A DNA stretch of 64,000 nucleotides from Saccopteryx bilineata (lineage: Eukaryota; Chordata; Mammalia; Chiroptera; Emballonuridae), in contig NC_089496.1 of NCBI RefSeq assembly GCF_036850765.1, positions 101,394,267 through 101,458,266 of the forward strand, written 5' to 3'. The notes under the pieces were generated by a model. It was not told the origin of the DNA. It saw nothing but the letters and a program-made list of their open reading frames with translations, and made no database searches. Both the position numbers and the translations under genes were made by a program. Below are positions 1-10,595 of this stretch, piece after piece. Each line of letters starts with the position of its first letter. Position 1 is the first letter of the stretch.

Positions 1-240
1 TCTACAGACTCGTCACTGACTGATGGCCTACCAGAACGGGGTTTCTCCACCAAACTGCCCGTTTCCTTCAACTGCTTATCCCACCCAGTAATGTTATTCC
101 TATGTGGTGGCGTTTTGTTATAAACACACCAATATTCACGTTGCACTTTGGTCACGGATTCGAATTTAGCAAGCCACAGAACACACTGAACTTTCCTCTA
201 CCATCCACATCTCGACTGGCATGGCCATGGGCTGCTCCGC
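1..240 (-). pseudogene. Transposase N-terminal (helix-turn-helix) fragment, cut by window edge
   Basis: On the minus strand, positions 197 down to 3 give 65 codons with no stop. The reading contains AKFESVTKVQREY and, further on, KQLKETGSLVEKPRSGRPSV. This is the pattern of the DUF4817-type helix-turn-helix at the start of some IS630/Tc1/mariner-like transposases ('...W..Q.KETG....K.RSGRP.VS..'). A TAG at 200-198 stops the frame upstream, and a plausible ATG start lies just beyond it in another frame, so the copy looks frameshifted. The DDE catalytic part would lie left of the window. No terminal repeat could be fixed on the right side. The superfamily is an inference from the motif. Confidence 0.5.
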
Positions 241-990
241 TCAGTGTTACGTCATCATCTGCGCATGTGCACATGCTGCCACATCATCCTACAGAAACTG
301 GGAGGGTTTTCCTTTTATTTGGTGCAGATTTCACATTTCTATTGTCTTTTGTTGCTTTCCTGTGACTGTTCAAAAGTGCACCATGACTTTACGGACACAC
401 TGTAGAGGGGTTTTGGGGAGGAGAGATAGGAGACTTCCTCATATGCAGTTTGGGAGGGGTGTTCCCTAGAAGGAAGATGGACTGAATCGTAGGTGACATT
501 TGCTTATCAGGGCTACCTGTTCTTAAATTTCCAGATAAAAAGAGCTCTATACTGTATGACTGTGTATAGAGGTGCTTTCTGAATGTGTCAGGCGATATTC
601 TTGCATCATAGAAGTTGCAAGCTGAAATAGAATTAGCTGTGTGGGGTCATGGAGCAAATCAGAAGTTTTGAAAATAGTAAGTCTCTGAGGTTCTAAACTG
701 TTACCAAACAGCCTTCCTTTATGTCTGATAATTTGTATCAGTAGATTCAGCCCAGATTTTGGAACTGTTCACCATTTAAATTAGCACTATTTTGATTTTA
801 AGGTTTTGTTGCTACTCATGTTAGAAATGCAGGAAGAAGCATTTCTTGATGGAATCTGATGTGGGATTCATGCCTAGACTTAGATACAGGGGAACCCTTA
901 TATGTGAGTCCTTCTTGTACACTCTTGCTTTTTGAGAGAATGGAAGTAATAATGACTTAGAGGTTGTGATAAGAAAATTTCTAAATTTTT
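241..990. other. Intronic sequence, nothing assigned
   Basis: The first ~120 bases may still belong to the 5' flank of the transposon fragment at the window edge. The rest is ordinary AT-rich intron. No exon-like reading frame with splice borders and no repeat that I recognise is present. Confidence 0.4.
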
Positions 991-1290
991 TTTGTGTGTG
1001 TGTGTGTGAAAGAGACAGGGAGAGTCAGAGAGAGGGACAAGACAGACAGGCAGCAGGAAGGGAGAGAGATGAGAAGCATCAATTCTTCCTGTGGCATTTT
1101 AGTTGTTCATTGATTGCTTTCTCATATGTGCCTTGACCAGGGAGCTATAGCAGACCTAGTGACTCTCAAGCTGGTGAGCTTTGCTCAAACCAGATGAACC
1201 CGCGCTCAAGCTGGCAACGTCAGGGTCTTAAACCTGGGTCTTCCACATCCCAGTCCGACGCTTTATCCACTGCACCACCGCTGGTCAGGC
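991..1290 (-). mobile_element. tRNA-derived SINE, 'cctgaccagg' type (type B)
   Basis: A T/TG-rich tail on the left is followed by purine-rich body, 'ttgttcattgattgctttctc' family core, and a tRNA-like head ending in 'ctggtcaggc' on the right, so the element reads on the minus strand. Short flanking repeats are seen (ttctaaatttt at 979-989 and tctaaatcttt at 1291-1301). It matches the copies at 13159, 30533 and 61600. Confidence 0.85.
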
Positions 1291-1329
1291 TCTAAATCTT
1301 TATCGATTTTTTTTGGTTAAAATATAATT

Positions 1330-2097
1330 TTCTTGGTTTCCTTTAGCTCTTTAGCGTATTTAAAATAGCTGAGTTAGTCTGTCTAGCAAGTCTAATTTCT
1401 GTGTTTCCTCAGGGACAGTTTCTGTTAGGAATGGGCCATACTTGTTTCTTTGCATGCTTTGTAACTTTTTCGAGACTGGACATTTGATTATTATAATATG
1501 ATACTTCTAGAAATCAGATTTCTCCCCCTCCTGAGCCTTTGCTGTTACCTTGTTTCCCTGAAAATAAGACATCTTCCGAAAATAAGACCTAGTGCAATTT
1601 TTTTCAAGCTTAAAAATATAAGGCCTCCCCTGAAAATAAGACCTAGCGCATCTTTAGGAGCAAAAATTAATATAAGGCACTGTCTTATTTTGGGGGAAAC
1701 GTTATTGTTTCTGTGGGTTGTAGTTTAGTATTATTTGTTCAGTGACTTTTCTAAACTAGTTTTTTAATGACTGTATTCTTTGTTGTGTGTGGTCTTTAAA
1801 GTCTCTTTTCCTTTCGCTTGTGGTCAGATAGTGATTTAAAACATTTCCTTGAATTCTGGAGCCCAGAAAAAGTAAAGAACTCTCCCAGACGTGGCAGACT
1901 GACTCTGTTGTGACACTCCCCAGTGCTGAGCCAGGTGTTCCCGACTCTCTGCCTTAGGCTTTGCGTCCTTCTTGCTCTCGGGTCTGAAAATTCACCACAG
2001 GCAAAACTCGAATCTTCTCAGATCTTTTCTGAGCATGTGGTCTGCCCTGGACAAACGTGCTTTCCCAAACTCCCAGGCTCATGCACTGGGTAGCTTT
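1330..2097 (-). repeat. Old LINE-1-derived sequence, antisense (tentative)
   Basis: The text around 'gactggacatttgattattataatatgat' and 'agtgacttttctaaactag...' resembles antisense 3' parts of old mammalian LINE-1. Similarity is from memory and the copy is degenerate. It is split by the MITE at 1551-1701. Confidence 0.4.
1551..1701. mobile_element. Small DNA transposon (MITE) with 'GAAAATAAGACCTAG' repeats
   Basis: The ends form an imperfect inverted repeat: left gtttccctgaaaataagac, right end reverse complement gtttcccccaaaataagac (17 of 19 match). Inside, the unit 'gaaaataagacctag' recurs at about 1578 and 1631. Only ~150 bp, no coding capacity. Family not named with certainty. Confidence 0.55.
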
Positions 2098-2314
2098 ATA
2101 AGATATTAACAAATTTATACCGATGATTTTGACATTTTCAACAAGATGCAAAAATTATTTTTAAAAAACAACTTGACAAAACCAAGACAAGAAAAAAATG
2201 AAAATTACAAATATCTGTCATACAAAAATCCTAATCAAAAAATTATAAATTTAATCTGGTATATAAATGAAAAATGTATATAAACAGAATAACATGCAAC
2301 AGTATTCCTGGAAG
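2098..2314 (+). repeat. Left arm of ~217-bp inverted duplication
   Basis: This arm is the reverse complement of 2797-3013. Ten substitutions and one single-base gap were counted by eye over 217 positions, about 95% identity. The arms share sharp edges: 'ataagatattaac' at the outer end and 'cct(g/a)gaag' at the inner end. The sequence is AT-rich and non-coding. A 482-bp spacer separates the arms. Confidence 0.85.
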
Positions 2315-2796
2315 AGTATCTTAAATTCTTCCAAGACTCCCATCCCCCGTTCTACCTCCCAGCTGTTGGTATAGCTATTGTTTGCTTTTACTCTAACTTT
2401 TTGCTTCAGGCAACTAGGGGTTGTTCATAATTGCCTTTTAGCATTTTTGTGGAATGCCTTCTATTTGGCTGTTTTCTTTTGTTTTGCCCTGAAGGAGTTT
2501 CGTGTTAGGCATGGGATGATTTTTGTAGCATATCAGCAAATGATTTTGTGAATTAAATGCAAAAAAGTTAGGTAAATTTCAGCTGCTTAGGGGATTAGTG
2601 CAATGAAATTTATGGGCTCCTTCCTTGAACCAGTCCGAAAAACTGTTAAATTCGTCTTCTCCGTTCTTATAACCACTGTCACTTGGATTAGCCTATATCG
2701 TCTTATCTTTAGACATTGCTTATTGATCTACTGAATTGCTTGCAGTTCCCTAAAGATATAATGCTACTTCATGAACCTCCAAGTCTTCACACATAC
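2315..2796. other. Spacer between inverted repeat arms
   Basis: Unique-looking, AT-rich sequence with no recognised repeat and no coding signal. If transcribed as part of the ATRNL1 pre-mRNA it would form the loop of a long hairpin. Confidence 0.5.
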
Positions 2797-3013
2797 TTCT
2801 AGGAATACTGTTGCATGTTATTCTGTTTATATACATTTTTAATTTATATACCAGATTAAATTTATAATTTTTTTGATCAGGATTTTTGTATGACAGATAT
2901 TTGTAATTTTCATTTTTTTCTTGTCCTGGTTTTGTCAAGTTGTTTTTTAAAAATAAGTTTTGCATTTTGTTTAAAGTGTCAAAAGCATCAGTATAAATTT
3001 GTTAATATCTTAT
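2797..3013 (-). repeat. Right arm of ~217-bp inverted duplication
   Basis: Reverse complement of 2098-2314 (about 95% identity). Minus-strand reading frames over this arm are by-products of the repeat and not a gene. Confidence 0.85.
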
Positions 3014-4500
3014 CCTTTCTGTAGCATCAGTAGTGATGTTTCCTCTTTTCCTTTTTGATATTGGTCATTAATATTTCTTTTCTTGATCAGTTTTGCTAGA
3101 GTGTTATTATTTTTATTAGTCTTTATAAATTCATCTTTTAGTTGACGACTTTTCTTTATTATATAACTGTTTTCTATTTCAGAGATTTTTGCCAAGTGAC
3201 AAAGTATAGAAATGATCCCTGAAAGTATAGTCTTGATTTTTACCAAGTGAATAAGTTCTCACCCTTTGTCCAAAATGAGGAAACCCACAGTTCCAAGAGT
3301 TATAATTCTCTCTCTCATTGGTTATATTAATTTATCTTCGTATTTAGTCATAGTCACACTGAATATTCCATTATCCAAAGTCTAAGTTGAGCAGTTAACT
3401 TATATCAACTTGTGTGTAAAGTAGAAACGGGGACAGAGAAGATATACCTGTAACAAGCAAACAGAAACTGCTGTCAGGATACTTGTTTCTCTAATTTGTT
3501 ACAAGACAGGATTGCTATCCCCCGGTTAGTTCTTCTGCTCCCTGGTTCCATACGCCCCCACCCTCAGCTAGACCCAGCTGGTTGGAACTTTTCTGGTGGT
3601 GTGACCCAAACCCAGCCGGTTGAATTCTCAATCATCCTCTTTTGTTCAGACATTTTTATGGACCTGTCTTGACCTCCATCTCTCATCCTGTTTTAGCCAT
3701 GTTTAATGTGCTGTTAAACTTGTCCACTGATTCTTAATTTTGATTATGGTCGTTTTCAGTATTAGAATGTCCAATATTATTTTTTTTTCAAATATGCTCT
3801 GTTGCTCTGTAAAGTTTTCAACTGACTGCCTGTTTAAAGTTGTCTTTCATCTTTGTGAGCTTAGTAAAGTTCATTCGTTTTATAAGATGTAAGTGATAAT
3901 CTCCATAATTGGAATATCTTCAAGGTCTCTTTCTGTTTGTTGGTTGTCTTGTGTCTTCATGTGACTAACCAGTTGGATCATGCTAGACATTGTCTTTGAA
4001 AAATTATAGGTAGAAATAATTGGAGACCAAAGATAAAGCTATCTTTCTTTATCTTTATTTAGAGAGTATTTTTGTTCCTTCTATTAGGAGTCTTGGCATA
4101 CTGGCAGTTCTAGTGTCACCTAAGCCAACTGTAAGTCTTGGGGTTTTCTCTCACCCCAAGATGACTCATAGCTAGCTGTAGTCCAGGTAAGGGCTAATTT
4201 ACTTCTGGTACCCCCATACCCTAAGAGCAAGTCACTGTGTCCCAGTTCAGGGTGCCGTGTGTTCGTTCGAGCCCCTGTCTTCTGTGCGGCGTTGTGTCCA
4301 ACCTTTGCCCCCTCCCTCCTTGAGGCTGCCAGGAGCACTCTCAGCCTTTGGCAGCTTCTCCCAAATAGATGAATCTCTCCAGAGCAAAAGCAGCTCCGAA
4401 TGCCTGGAATTTGCAACTTCTGCTCTTGGCTTTGTATTGAATAGCTCTTCCCATTTTGTTACTTACAGCATGCTTTTAAGATTTTAAAATTGTTCCTTAG
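3014..4500 (-). repeat. Degenerate antisense LINE-1-like stretch (tentative)
   Basis: Parts such as 'cttttcttgatcagttttgctag' (about 3080) and 'tcaaggtctctttctg' (about 3920) look like antisense old LINE-1. The rest, including the GC-richer part 4200-4440, was not assigned. No exon signals. Confidence 0.3.
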
Positions 4501-4589
4501 CTTTTGAACTTGTCCTCAGTGTTGGGTTTGTGTGAATGACCTCATCTGGTGTTATTGGAAGTGAAAACACAGGACAAATGATTCAATCT

Positions 4590-4745
4590 GTTATTTAACT
4601 GTGCTTTCATTTTCTCATCTTTAATATGGGATTCATCACGACTTACTAGCTCGTAGGGTTTGGGGGATTCTCAAATGAGGTAACACATTGTGTGCTTACA
4701 GTAGCACCTGACATGTAGAAAATGCTCAGTTTATCATTACATTAA
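4590..4745 (+). repeat. MIR/L2-like ancient repeat fragment
   Basis: The segment reads 'tttcattttctcatctttaatatggg...' to 'gtagcacctgacatgtag', the usual wording of an old MIR/L2 fragment. Short and diverged. Confidence 0.45.
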
Positions 4746-4923
4746 TATGAGAACATTTGAACTTTGTTGCTCTTCAAAACCTTTTCAAGCATGAATTAGC
4801 CCCCTTATTGCCCAAAGTAAATTGGCAGGGGTTATGAAAAATTTACAAATAACATTCATATTGACTGACCTTTCTGTCAACCCTGATTTTGGGAGATGAT
4901 ACCTTTTTTCCCTAATGTTTTTT

Positions 4924-5291
4924 TTTTTTTTCTTAAGTGAGAAGTGGGGAGGCAAAGAGACAGACTCCTGAATGCTCCCTGACTGGGATCACCCAGCAAG
5001 CCCACTACTGGGGCCATGCTCTCCCCATCTGGGGCCGTTGATCTGTTGCTCTGCAACTGAACTATTCTAGTGCCTGAAGCAGAGGCTACGGTGCCATCCT
5101 CAGCACTGGGGCCAACTTGCTCTAACCAAGCCATGACTGTGGGAGGAGAAGAGAGAGATAAAAAGAGAAAAGGGGAGGGGAAGGGGTGAAGAAGCAGATG
5201 GTCGCTTTTCCTGTGTGCCCTGAGCAGGAATTGAACCTGGGACATCCACATGCTGGGCTGATGTTCTACCACTGAGCCAACCAGCCAGGAC
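4924..5291 (-). mobile_element. tRNA-derived SINE, long type (type A), older copy
   Basis: A T-rich tail on the left and a tRNA-like head ending 'accagccaggac' on the right place it on the minus strand. It has the 'gcccatctggggcc' middle and a reverse-complement B box near 5226. Target repeats about ccctaatgttttt (4910) and ccttaatgttttt (5293). More diverged than the copies at 26933 and 29227. Confidence 0.85.
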
Positions 5292-5585
5292 CTCCTTAAT
5301 GTTTTTAAGACTTTATAATATGAAGAAAATTTAATTTTATCTAGCACGAGATCATGACCGTGATATGTGTGTGTGTATATATATGCATATATACTTGTGT
5401 ATGTATAAATATATGTGAATATGTAAAGAATGATAAGCCCTGAGATATGTATGTGTTTATATGCATATGTAAATATATAAAAACTAAATGGGAAGCTGTT
5501 TTAATTATTTAAAGTATGGCCATCTGTTGATAAAATAACGAGGCTGGAGCTGAGGAGAACAAAATGAGGTAGAATTGGGATTCTG

Positions 5586-5876
5586 TTTTTTATTTATTTA
5601 AAATTTTTATTTTTAATTTATTGTGTCGACATGGTTTCATGTGCCCCACTCAATATCACACCCTCTGCATGCATCCTGCCCCCGCTGCCCCATGCGAAGT
5701 CTCCTTCCACCCCATTTCAGCGCCTTCGGTCCCCTTCCCTCTGCCTCCTCCCCCTCTCCCTCTGGCTGTTGCTGTCCTGTTGTCTATATCTGTGTGTTAG
5801 GTATATATAATTTGGCTAATCCCTTTACCTTCTTTGATCTCATCCCCTTTCCCCCTTCCCTCTGACAGCTTTAAAT
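5586..5876 (-). repeat. Bat LINE-1 3' end, antisense (probable)
   Basis: An AT-rich start ('tttatttatttaaaatttttattttt') followed by pyrimidine-rich text ('cccgctgccccatgcg...ccttccctctgacagc') repeats the style of the antisense LINE-1 3' UTR pieces at 33880 and 36161. No frame of interest. Confidence 0.5.
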
Positions 5877-6396
5877 ATTTTTAGATTCTGGAAATCATAT
5901 AGACAAGAGAAAAAGATAAAAACAGGTGCTGGATTCAGGAAGTCTGGTGAGGGCTACTTGAGCATCCTGGTGCATGGAGAACGGATTTAGCTAGTAGAGC
6001 GACTCTGAAAGTAGTGGGCACCTGTACTATTTCCGAGTTCCACAGAGCTGCAAAGCGTACCCGGTTTTCCTTCTTCTGCCTCCACCTCGATTTTGTGCAG
6101 AGGAAATTGAACTTAATCTATTTTGTATTAACATTTAACACATCAGTACGATAGTCAATCTTTCATAGCATTTTCTCCACTATATAAAATGAAATGGTCT
6201 TAATACATTCAAAATAAATTTCTTTTGAGATGTGGAGAGATACATGGCAATTTGGACAATTTCTTAAGTCGTAAATAACTTTTTTTTTGGTAAATTGCTA
6301 TGTTCATTCCTCTGGTTTACTGTCTTCAATTTTCTTATGCTACTATACATCTTAAAGTTCCTTTAAGGTAATTATTTTCATGATTTTGTTTTCTAG

Positions 6397-6480
6397 GTTA
6401 ACGGAGCCTTCTGGATATTTAACAGATGGTCCAATTAACTATAAGTATAAAACTAAATGTACATGGCTGATTGAAGGCTA
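6397..6480 (+). CDS. ATRNL1: ATRNL1 internal exon, start of CUB domain
   Basis: The exon is 84 nt, bordered by ttctag before and gtaagt after. It enters on the last base of a codon and leaves after two bases of a Tyr codon completed at 7756. It encodes LTEPSGYLTDGPINYKYKT followed by KCTWLIEG, the opening of the CUB domain of attractin-like 1, with the conserved Cys before Trp. ATRNL1 is a large single-pass membrane protein related to attractin. The wording, especially 'LTEPSGYLTDGPINYKYKTK', is closer to what I recall of ATRNL1 than to ATRN. The preceding exon (signal peptide and first EGF-like part) is not in the window, so this is the first ATRNL1 coding exon here. Confidence 0.93.
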
Positions 6481-7755
6481 GTAAGTATACAATTTGGGTA
6501 TACTTATTTTATTCTGAGATGGTAAAGAAGATGATACCAGTGTTAAAGTATACCAACTTTATAATTATATAGTTTACTTAATTGCTTATCATTAGAAAAA
6601 CATTATTTACGGCATTTTTGTAGAATTTGCAACTTTTAGATACCATGTTTAATATAAATTACAATACCCACTCTCTTGTGATAATAGTTTAATTTGTACA
6701 TGTATTTTATTTTTGAATTATGTTTGTATGGTGTTAAATCGAGTAGGCATTTTTGGCTTCTTTTAAACATCTTGTTATGGAACTTGAAAATTCCATAGAA
6801 AGTAAAAATATTCAATAATGAATTATACCTTTGGTATATATTATTCAACATTTTAAGTCTAAGGGTGCTTAAAAAAGAACATCTTATAGAAAACAGTGAA
6901 TTATCCTCTAAGAGCAGCGGTTCTCAACCTGTGGGTCGCGACCCCGGCGGGGGTCGAATAAATATGTATTTTCCGATGGCTTTAGACGACCCCTGTGTTT
7001 TGGTCGTTCGACCCCTGCCGGGGTCGCGACCCACAGGTTGAGAACCGCTGTCTTAGAGGTATTTTTCAGTAATGAAGGCTTGAGACTGAATTTATCTATT
7101 TAAACATTGACTGGATCATAAATGAATCGATACAAATTTCCTTTGAACCAGTTTATGATTTTCAAAGAGTGTATTTGGAAAACTGGTGATTTAGGTGTTA
7201 TCTTAAAAGTTTTTTAGAACTTTAAGGTTATAAATTCCTTGTGCATATATGATCTCATTTTGGTTATTTGTTAATAGTATACCCTGTTGAGACCTTTCAT
7301 CAAAATATGAAGACCTTATTAGGGCCTCTAGGTAAGACTTGTGTAGATATAAGAGTAGTTGCTTCTTGAGTGTTAAATTTTAACATTCAACTTTATTTAA
7401 ATATAATTTGCATACAGTAAAATGCACCCATATTAAGTATACAGTTCAGTAAGGTTTCAATCATGTATACAATCTATGTAATGTCCACCTTAATCAAGAA
7501 ATAGAACATTTCTTGTGTACTGAAATTTTAGAAAAGGATGATACTGACATATGGCCTGTAAATAGAATTTGAAGTTGCATGTCTTTTATACAAATTAGGT
7601 ATGACTGCTTATCAGTCTTTTACATTGGTGACTTAAGGATGTATAGCAAAATTATCTGTAAATAGGTTTTAATAAAATACCCTGCTTACAGTTTCTTCAG
7701 ACCGTGATTTGCATATTACATATTAACTTAAAAATCTCTTATTTTATTTTTGTAG
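6481..7755 (+). other. ATRNL1: ATRNL1 intron
   Basis: It starts gtaagt and ends tttttgtag. It holds the SPIN-like MITE at 6915-7050. The rest is AT-rich with possible LINE-1 antisense text around 7385-7520 ('aatgcacccatattaagtatacagttcagt'). Confidence 0.85.
6915..7050. mobile_element. SPIN-like hAT MITE (136 bp, near-perfect hairpin)
   Basis: It begins cagcggttctcaacctgtgg and its other end is the reverse complement, with inverted ends matching over ~43 bp with very few differences. The centre carries 'ttttccgatggctttag'. Flanks TCTAAGAG (6907-6914) and TCTTAGAG (7051-7058) are an 8-bp target duplication with one mismatch, as expected for hAT. The terminal sequence and core match what I recall of SPIN (SPace INvaders) non-autonomous elements. 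It has no coding capacity. Confidence 0.8.
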
Positions 7756-7869
7756 TCCAAATGCAGTGTTAAGATTAAGATTCAATCATTTTGCTACAGA
7801 ATGTAGCTGGGATCATATGTACGTTTATGATGGAGATTCCATTTATGCACCTTTAATAGCTGTTCTCAG
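7756..7869 (+). CDS. ATRNL1: ATRNL1 internal exon, middle of CUB domain
   Basis: The exon is 114 nt, with tttttgtag before and gtgagtg after. The first base completes the Tyr codon from 6480, and the exon ends with two bases of a Ser codon completed at 10596. It encodes PNAVLRLRFNHFATECSWDH and then MYVYDGDSIYAPLIAVL. The 'ECSWDHMYVYDGDS' stretch is the calcium-binding-type CUB signature (acidic residues around Y-V-Y-D-G) and provides the second CUB cysteine. Sequence conservation of this kind in a region otherwise full of decayed repeats supports a working gene. No frameshift or stop is seen. Confidence 0.94.
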
Positions 7870-8080
7870 GTGAGTGCTTGCTAATGTTTCGTTGATGAAC
7901 TTAGAGTTTTAGAAAAGTAACTGTGTAATTCATTTATTTATTTGAAATATATATTCTGATTTATACTTCAGACTTAATTTTGCAGAGATATTGACCGTCA
8001 ACTTAGGTATTTATGCACTAATGTCAATATCGATAAAGCTAAGATAAGTCTTGTATCAAAAAAGTAGATTTTTAAAAAAA

Positions 8081-8444
8081 TTAACTTTATTGTGGTGACA
8101 GGCAACATAATGACACAGATTTCAGGTGCCCGGGACGCTAGCGACTGAGTCCATGTTCGGATACGGAAGGGATTCACACCCAAGCTGCAGTGCGGTCTGC
8201 TGGAGGCTTTGTCTTCTACTGGTTCACTTTCATTTTTATCAGCTGGGCGTCCCGGGTCAAAGTGAGCACGCTGGGAGCGCGCTGGCTTCCACTCTGTTCT
8301 AGCGCTGTGCCGCAGCCTGGGTCCGTAGGCCCTTAGCTCTCCCCTCCGACGCCGAAATCAGCAAACGCCTGTGAGGACAAGTGGTCCCAGGGCCTGGGCT
8401 CACCGTCTTCCCGGCGCATTCAGATTGGTTTGTTTGTTTGTTTG
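8081..8444. other. LINE-1-like 3' piece plus GC-rich stretch, unassigned
   Basis: 8085-8135 ('ttaactttattgtggtgacaggcaac...ttcaggtgcc') resembles an antisense bat LINE-1 3' end. From 8135 to 8425 the sequence is much richer in CpG than its surroundings and was not recognised. No long frame independent of the neighbouring SINE. Confidence 0.35.
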
Positions 8445-8841
8445 TTTTTTTGTTTTTTTTTTTCATTTTTCTGAAGCTGGAAACAGGGAGAGACAGTCAG
8501 ACAGACTCCCGCATGCGCCCGACCGGGATCCACCCGGCACGCCCACCAGGGGCGGTGCTCTGCCCACCAGGGGGCGATGCTCTGCCCATCCTGGGCGTCG
8601 CCATATTGCGACCAGAGCCACTCTAGTGCCTGAGGCAGAGGCCACAGAGCCATGCCCAGCGCCCGGGCCATCTTTGCTCCAATGGAGCCTTGGCTGCGGG
8701 AGGGGAAGAGAGAGAGAGGAAAGCGCGGTGGAGGGGTGGAGAAGCAAATGGGCGCTTCTCCTATGTGCCCTGGCCGGGAATCGAACCCGGGTCCTCCGCA
8801 CGCTAGGCCGACGCTCTACCGCTGAGCCAACCGGCCAGGGC
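8445..8841 (-). mobile_element. tRNA-derived SINE type A, subfamily with internal duplication
   Basis: The poly-T tail lies on the left and the head ends ccggccagggc at 8841, so it reads on the minus strand. The B box (ggttcgattcc type) is readable at about 8781-8791. Flanks ttggtttgtttg (8425 and 8842) are the target duplication. It carries the doubled 'gcccaccaggggcg(g/a)(t/c)gctct' block and the 'gccatattgcgacc' marker shared with 26933, 29227 and 41257. The long + and - frames across it are SINE artefacts. Confidence 0.92.
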
Positions 8842-8999
8842 TTGGTTTGTTTGTTTTTATGTAATGTGTCATTTTTCTAGTTGATGTCAGTGGCAGGGTT
8901 GTTTGGTCCAAGTTGCTTGATGTGTTATGTAAGAGGTGGAAACCCTCATTTATTTAATGCTTTTTAAAACACTTATAAACAACCAAGCAGATTAATGTT

Positions 9000-9198
9000 T
9001 TTTTTAAAATTATTTTGTGATTTTTAGAGAGGGAGAAGAAGGAAGAGAGAGAAAGAGAGAGAGAGACACACACACACACACACATACATCAATTTGTTGT
9101 TCCGCTTATATATTTATGCACTCATTGGTTGACACTCGTATGTGCTGTGACCAGGGATTGAACCCACAACCTTGGTGTATGGGGACCATGCTCCAACC
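9000..9198 (-). mobile_element. VES-like short tRNA SINE (type D)
   Basis: Purine-rich and (AC)n tail, then 'atcaatttgttgttccgctta', 'atgcactcattggttgacac', and a damaged tRNA-like head ('accagggattgaacccacaacc'). This is the short VES-like SINE layout, on the minus strand. Confidence 0.75.
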
Positions 9199-9905
9199 AA
9201 ATATGTTCTTTTCATCTCTTTCAGAGAGATTAACTATTTTTATTATAAAGGCTTGGAAATAAGTATTATTAGGAATATACCCATTTTTGATATAATCTCA
9301 CTGTAATGAAAAATACCTATATGAGGCCAGCCAAGACCAGTATTATAGAATTTAAATTCTGTGGATGGTCTTTTTTAAAAATCTTTTCTTCCTTCATAAA
9401 CATAAGCAGTAGATGTAATAATTATTGTTAAAGCAGCAAGAGTTGATTACTTTCTGTTTGCTTTTGAGACTGTGTTTGCCAAAGAAATGACTTGACTATA
9501 ATATTTTATTTTGTTCCATCAACTATTTGAATGAGGGAGTTCAGTTCCTGGCAGGCCCACATGTAAGTCTGACCATGTGTAAAGGAATGGACTATTTTCA
9601 GTAGTTAGTGTGATACGTTGTGAGCACTTCTGTTCTTTCTCCTACTACACGTTTTCACAGGTTTAGAGCGAGCAGTGTGCTAGAAGTAAATGAAGACATG
9701 TGACATTTCTACATGAAGAACTAGGCTTAAGAGGGGAGCAATACCAGCTAAATTCTCACTTTTGCACATTTATACTCCCCTCTCCCCCGCACCAAGCTGT
9801 TTTCTTTTTGTTCTTATGATGGCCCTGAGTAATAGGCTACTTTGGGCTAGTTGGCAAACTCATCAGTCAACAGAGCCAAACATCAACAGTACAATGATTG
9901 AAATT

Positions 9906-10032
9906 TCTTTTGAGAGCCACATTTTTAAACTTAAACTATATAGGTAGGTACATTCCTTATCAAGGTAGCACCCGCACGCGGTGTTTTGTGGAAGAGCCAC
10001 ACTCCAGGGGCCAAAGAGCCGCAAGTGGCTCG
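9906..10032 (+). mobile_element. hAT MITE fragment ('gagccacat...gagccgcaagtggctcg')
   Basis: The repeated words 'gagagccacattttt', 'gaagagccacactccagggg' and 'aaagagccgcaagtggctcg' are typical of a hAT-type MITE. Both terminal repeats look lost, so the borders are approximate. Confidence 0.5.
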
Positions 10033-10595
10033 TGTTGTATAAGTATCCAACATTTGAAAGAAATTGAGAAAGCATCTGTTTTTAGATGACCTGGAACAGC
10101 TGGAGTAGTATATTGGACGTGAACAAGTTTAAGTAGGATGTCACTGTGATCACTTAGCTGGTGTGGGGGGATGTTCCTTGTAACTTCACCGGAGTTTTTC
10201 ACCAGGGGAAAGTGTAAAGCGGTAGGTAAGCTAACTCGCTAAGAGTACAGGGGGAGGGGGCTTTAAGCGAAGGGTTACATATGAAGTTAAAGACCATCCT
10301 GTAGTATAAGGACTTTGTGGCTAGCAGGCAGGACGGAGGGAGAAACAGAACTTTGCCCTGAGGACCGTGAGAAGAAAAGCGGAGTGTGGCGGCGGCAGCG
10401 TGGGTGTGAGCCCTTGGGATGAATGGGGCGAATTGGGCTGGAAACGGTTGGGAATCTATTTCAGCTTTATTCTCCTTCCGGTTACCCGTTCTAATATGAA
10501 TACTGAGTGATTCTGACAAGAATGCTTTTGGTTTTATGTGATTAACGGTCTTCCGTGTACTGAGGTACGCATCGCTCAATTCTGCTCCCTCCTAG

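Larger units (their letters stand above)
7870..10595 (+). other. ATRNL1: ATRNL1 intron
   Basis: It starts gtgagt and ends cctcctag. Contents are a LINE-1 3' snippet followed by GC-richer unassigned sequence (8081-8444), two SINEs (8445-8841, 9000-9198) and part of a hAT MITE (9906-10032). 9200-9900 and 10040-10595 showed nothing assignable. Confidence 0.85.

Noticed and set aside
4877..5347. 156-codon minus frame
   Set aside because: It covers an old SINE.
8371..8880. A 169-codon + frame and a 112-codon - frame
   Set aside because: They lie over a SINE. The same peptides (for example 'GRDSQTDSRMRPTGIHPARP') recur at 29250, 34700, 41300 and elsewhere because the SINE recurs.
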